Part shown: one piece after another, positions 63,019 to 64,000 of the stretch
Layout: every line of letters starts with the position of its first letter
Position numbering within the stretch: position 1 is the first letter of the stretch
Assembly (NCBI GenBank): GCA_963678585.2
Contig: CAXXGA010000002.1
Span: 1,984,001 to 2,048,000, forward strand
Origin: Breoghania sp963678585
GTDB lineage: Bacteria > Pseudomonadota > Alphaproteobacteria > Rhizobiales > Stappiaceae
DNA: 64,000 nucleotides
Direction of reading: 5' to 3'
Notes under the pieces: model-generated
The model's input: only the letters and a program-made list of their open reading frames with translations
What the model was told of the DNA's origin: nothing
The model's database searches: none
Made by a program: the position numbers and the translations under genes

Positions 63019-64000
63019 TTACTGGATGCGCTTGAGATCCGGGGCCATCGCCTCGTCGCTCAGCGAGGCGATGGCCTCGTCCAGCGTCATGGACGCCTGA
63101 TCCTTGGAGCCGAGACGGCGGATGTTCACCGTACCCTCTTCGGCCTCGCGCTTGCCGCAAACGACGATCACCGGAACCTTGGCCAGCGAGTGCTCGCGGA
63201 CCTTGTAATTGATCTTCTCGTTGCGCAGGTCGAGGTCGACCTTGAGGCCCGCGCGCTTCAGGCGCGCATGTACCTCTTCGGCATATTCGTCGGCCTCCGA
63301 GGTGATGGTCGTGACCACCACCTGAACCGGCGCGAACCACAGCGGGAAGTGACCCGCGAAGTTCTCGATCAGGATGCCGAGGAAGCGCTCCATGGAGCCG
63401 CAGATCGCGCGGTGGATCATGACCGGCGTCTTCTTCTCGCCGTCGTTGTCCACATAGAAGGCGCCGAAGCGTTCCGGCAGGTTGAAGTCCACCTGCGTGG
63501 TGCCGCACTGCCATTCACGGCCGATGGCGTCGCGAAGCGTGTACTCGAACTTCGGTCCGTAGAACGCGCCCTCGCCCGGCAGGATACCGGTCTTGATGCG
63601 ACCGCCCGCCTGCGCCTCGATATCCTTGAGAACCTTGGTCATGACCTCTTCGGCATGATCCCACGCCTCGTCGCTGCCCACGCGCTTTTCAGGCCGCGTG
63701 GAAAGCTTGACCACGATCTCGTCGAACCCGAAATCCTCGTAGACGGAGAGGATCAGGTCGTTGATCTTCATGCACTCGGCGGCAAGCTGCTCTTCGGTGC
63801 AGAAGACGTGGGCGTCGTCCTGCGTGAAGCCGCGCACGCGCATCAGCCCGTGCATCGCGCCCGAAGGCTCGTAACGGTGAACGACGCCAAACTCGGCCAT
63901 GCGAAGCGGCAGGTCGCGGTAGCTCTTCAGGCCGTGCTTGAAGATCTGCACGTGGCCCGGGCAGTTCATCGGCTTCAGCGCGAAGACGCGCTCGTCTTCC
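63019..64000 (-). CDS. thrS: Threonyl-tRNA synthetase, C-terminal part cut by the window edge
   Basis: About 327 C-terminal residues of ThrRS, with the 5' part outside the window. Class II motifs are visible: KPMNCPGHVQIF with the zinc-ligand cysteine, motif 2 around VVHRYEPSGAMHGLMRVRGF, and motif 3 around MIHRAICGSMERFLGILIEN. The anticodon-binding domain with FPLWFAPVQVVV closes the protein. It charges tRNA-Thr such as the one at 24717-24792. Confidence 0.97.
   Translation of the reverse strand, partial: EDERVFALKPMNCPGHVQIFKHGLKSYRDLPLRMAEFGVVHRYEPSGAMHGLMRVRGFTQDDAHVFCTEEQLAAECMKINDLILSVYEDFGFDEIVVKLSTRPEKRVGSDEAWDHAEEVMTKVLKDIEAQAGGRIKTGILPGEGAFYGPKFEYTLRDAIGREWQCGTTQVDFNLPERFGAFYVDNDGEKKTPVMIHRAICGSMERFLGILIENFAGHFPLWFAPVQVVVTTITSEADEYAEEVHARLKRAGLKVDLDLRNEKINYKVREHSLAKVPVIVVCGKREAEEGTVNIRRLGSKDQASMTLDEAIASLSDEAMAPDLKRIQ

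Overview
The window is about 62 % GC, with dense genes and alphaproteobacterial gene order and protein types: BA14K, DUF2336, UPF0386 and an IsdG-type heme oxygenase beside a hmu locus. It most likely comes from the chromosome of a member of Hyphomicrobiales (Rhizobiales). Something near Stappiaceae is plausible, but the sequence alone does not prove it.

Region 1 (1-22497, almost all minus strand) is core information processing. In transcription order it runs tRNA-Tyr, tRNA-Gly, tuf copy 2, tRNA-Trp, secE, nusG, rplK, rplA, rplJ, rplL, rpoB, rpoC. After a gap holding a DoxX gene and a 98-residue unknown come rpsL, rpsG, fusA, tuf copy 1, rpsJ, rplC, rplD, rplW and the start of rplB. The long untranslated stretches before rplJ and rpoB contain strong stem-loops, where L10 autoregulation or RNA processing would be expected.

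Region 2 (22498-28567) starts with divergent rlmB, a BA14K-type secreted protein and tRNA-Thr. Beyond that tRNA the composition changes. An AT-rich leader precedes a tightly coupled three-gene operon of a DinB-fold protein and two proteins of unknown family. A frameshifted small membrane/coiled-coil gene and a UPF0386-GNAT pair follow. This is the most island-like stretch and the best place to look for an undescribed function.

Region 3 (28568-35650) holds a membrane-bound hybrid histidine kinase, an arsR-arsC-acr3 arsenic operon and three little-known genes: a small secreted protein, a possible winged-helix regulator and a lipoprotein.

Region 4 (35695-44721) is a complete heme-acquisition locus. 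An IsdG-type heme oxygenase, TonB, two ExbD, ExbB, an unnamed periplasmic protein and an outer-membrane heme receptor lie on the minus strand. Opposite them on the plus strand are hmuP and the hmuTUV ABC importer. A TGA-N9-TCA site that fits the RirA iron-responsive motif lies between the two arms.

Region 5 (44838-64000) opens with an IS5-type element that split a palindromic intergenic repeat. A TetR-controlled HlyD/ABC exporter operon with two operator palindromes follows. The rest is housekeeping and accessory metabolism: an HPt phosphotransfer protein, NAD kinase, CutA, a diheme cytochrome c with a cytochrome c', glycerol kinase, a DUF2336 protein, a transglycosylase-type protein, a MaoC/CitE pair, a flavin reductase/nitroreductase pair, a secreted beta-rich protein, and the 3' part of thrS at the window edge. 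I saw no rRNA genes, CRISPR arrays or replication origin.
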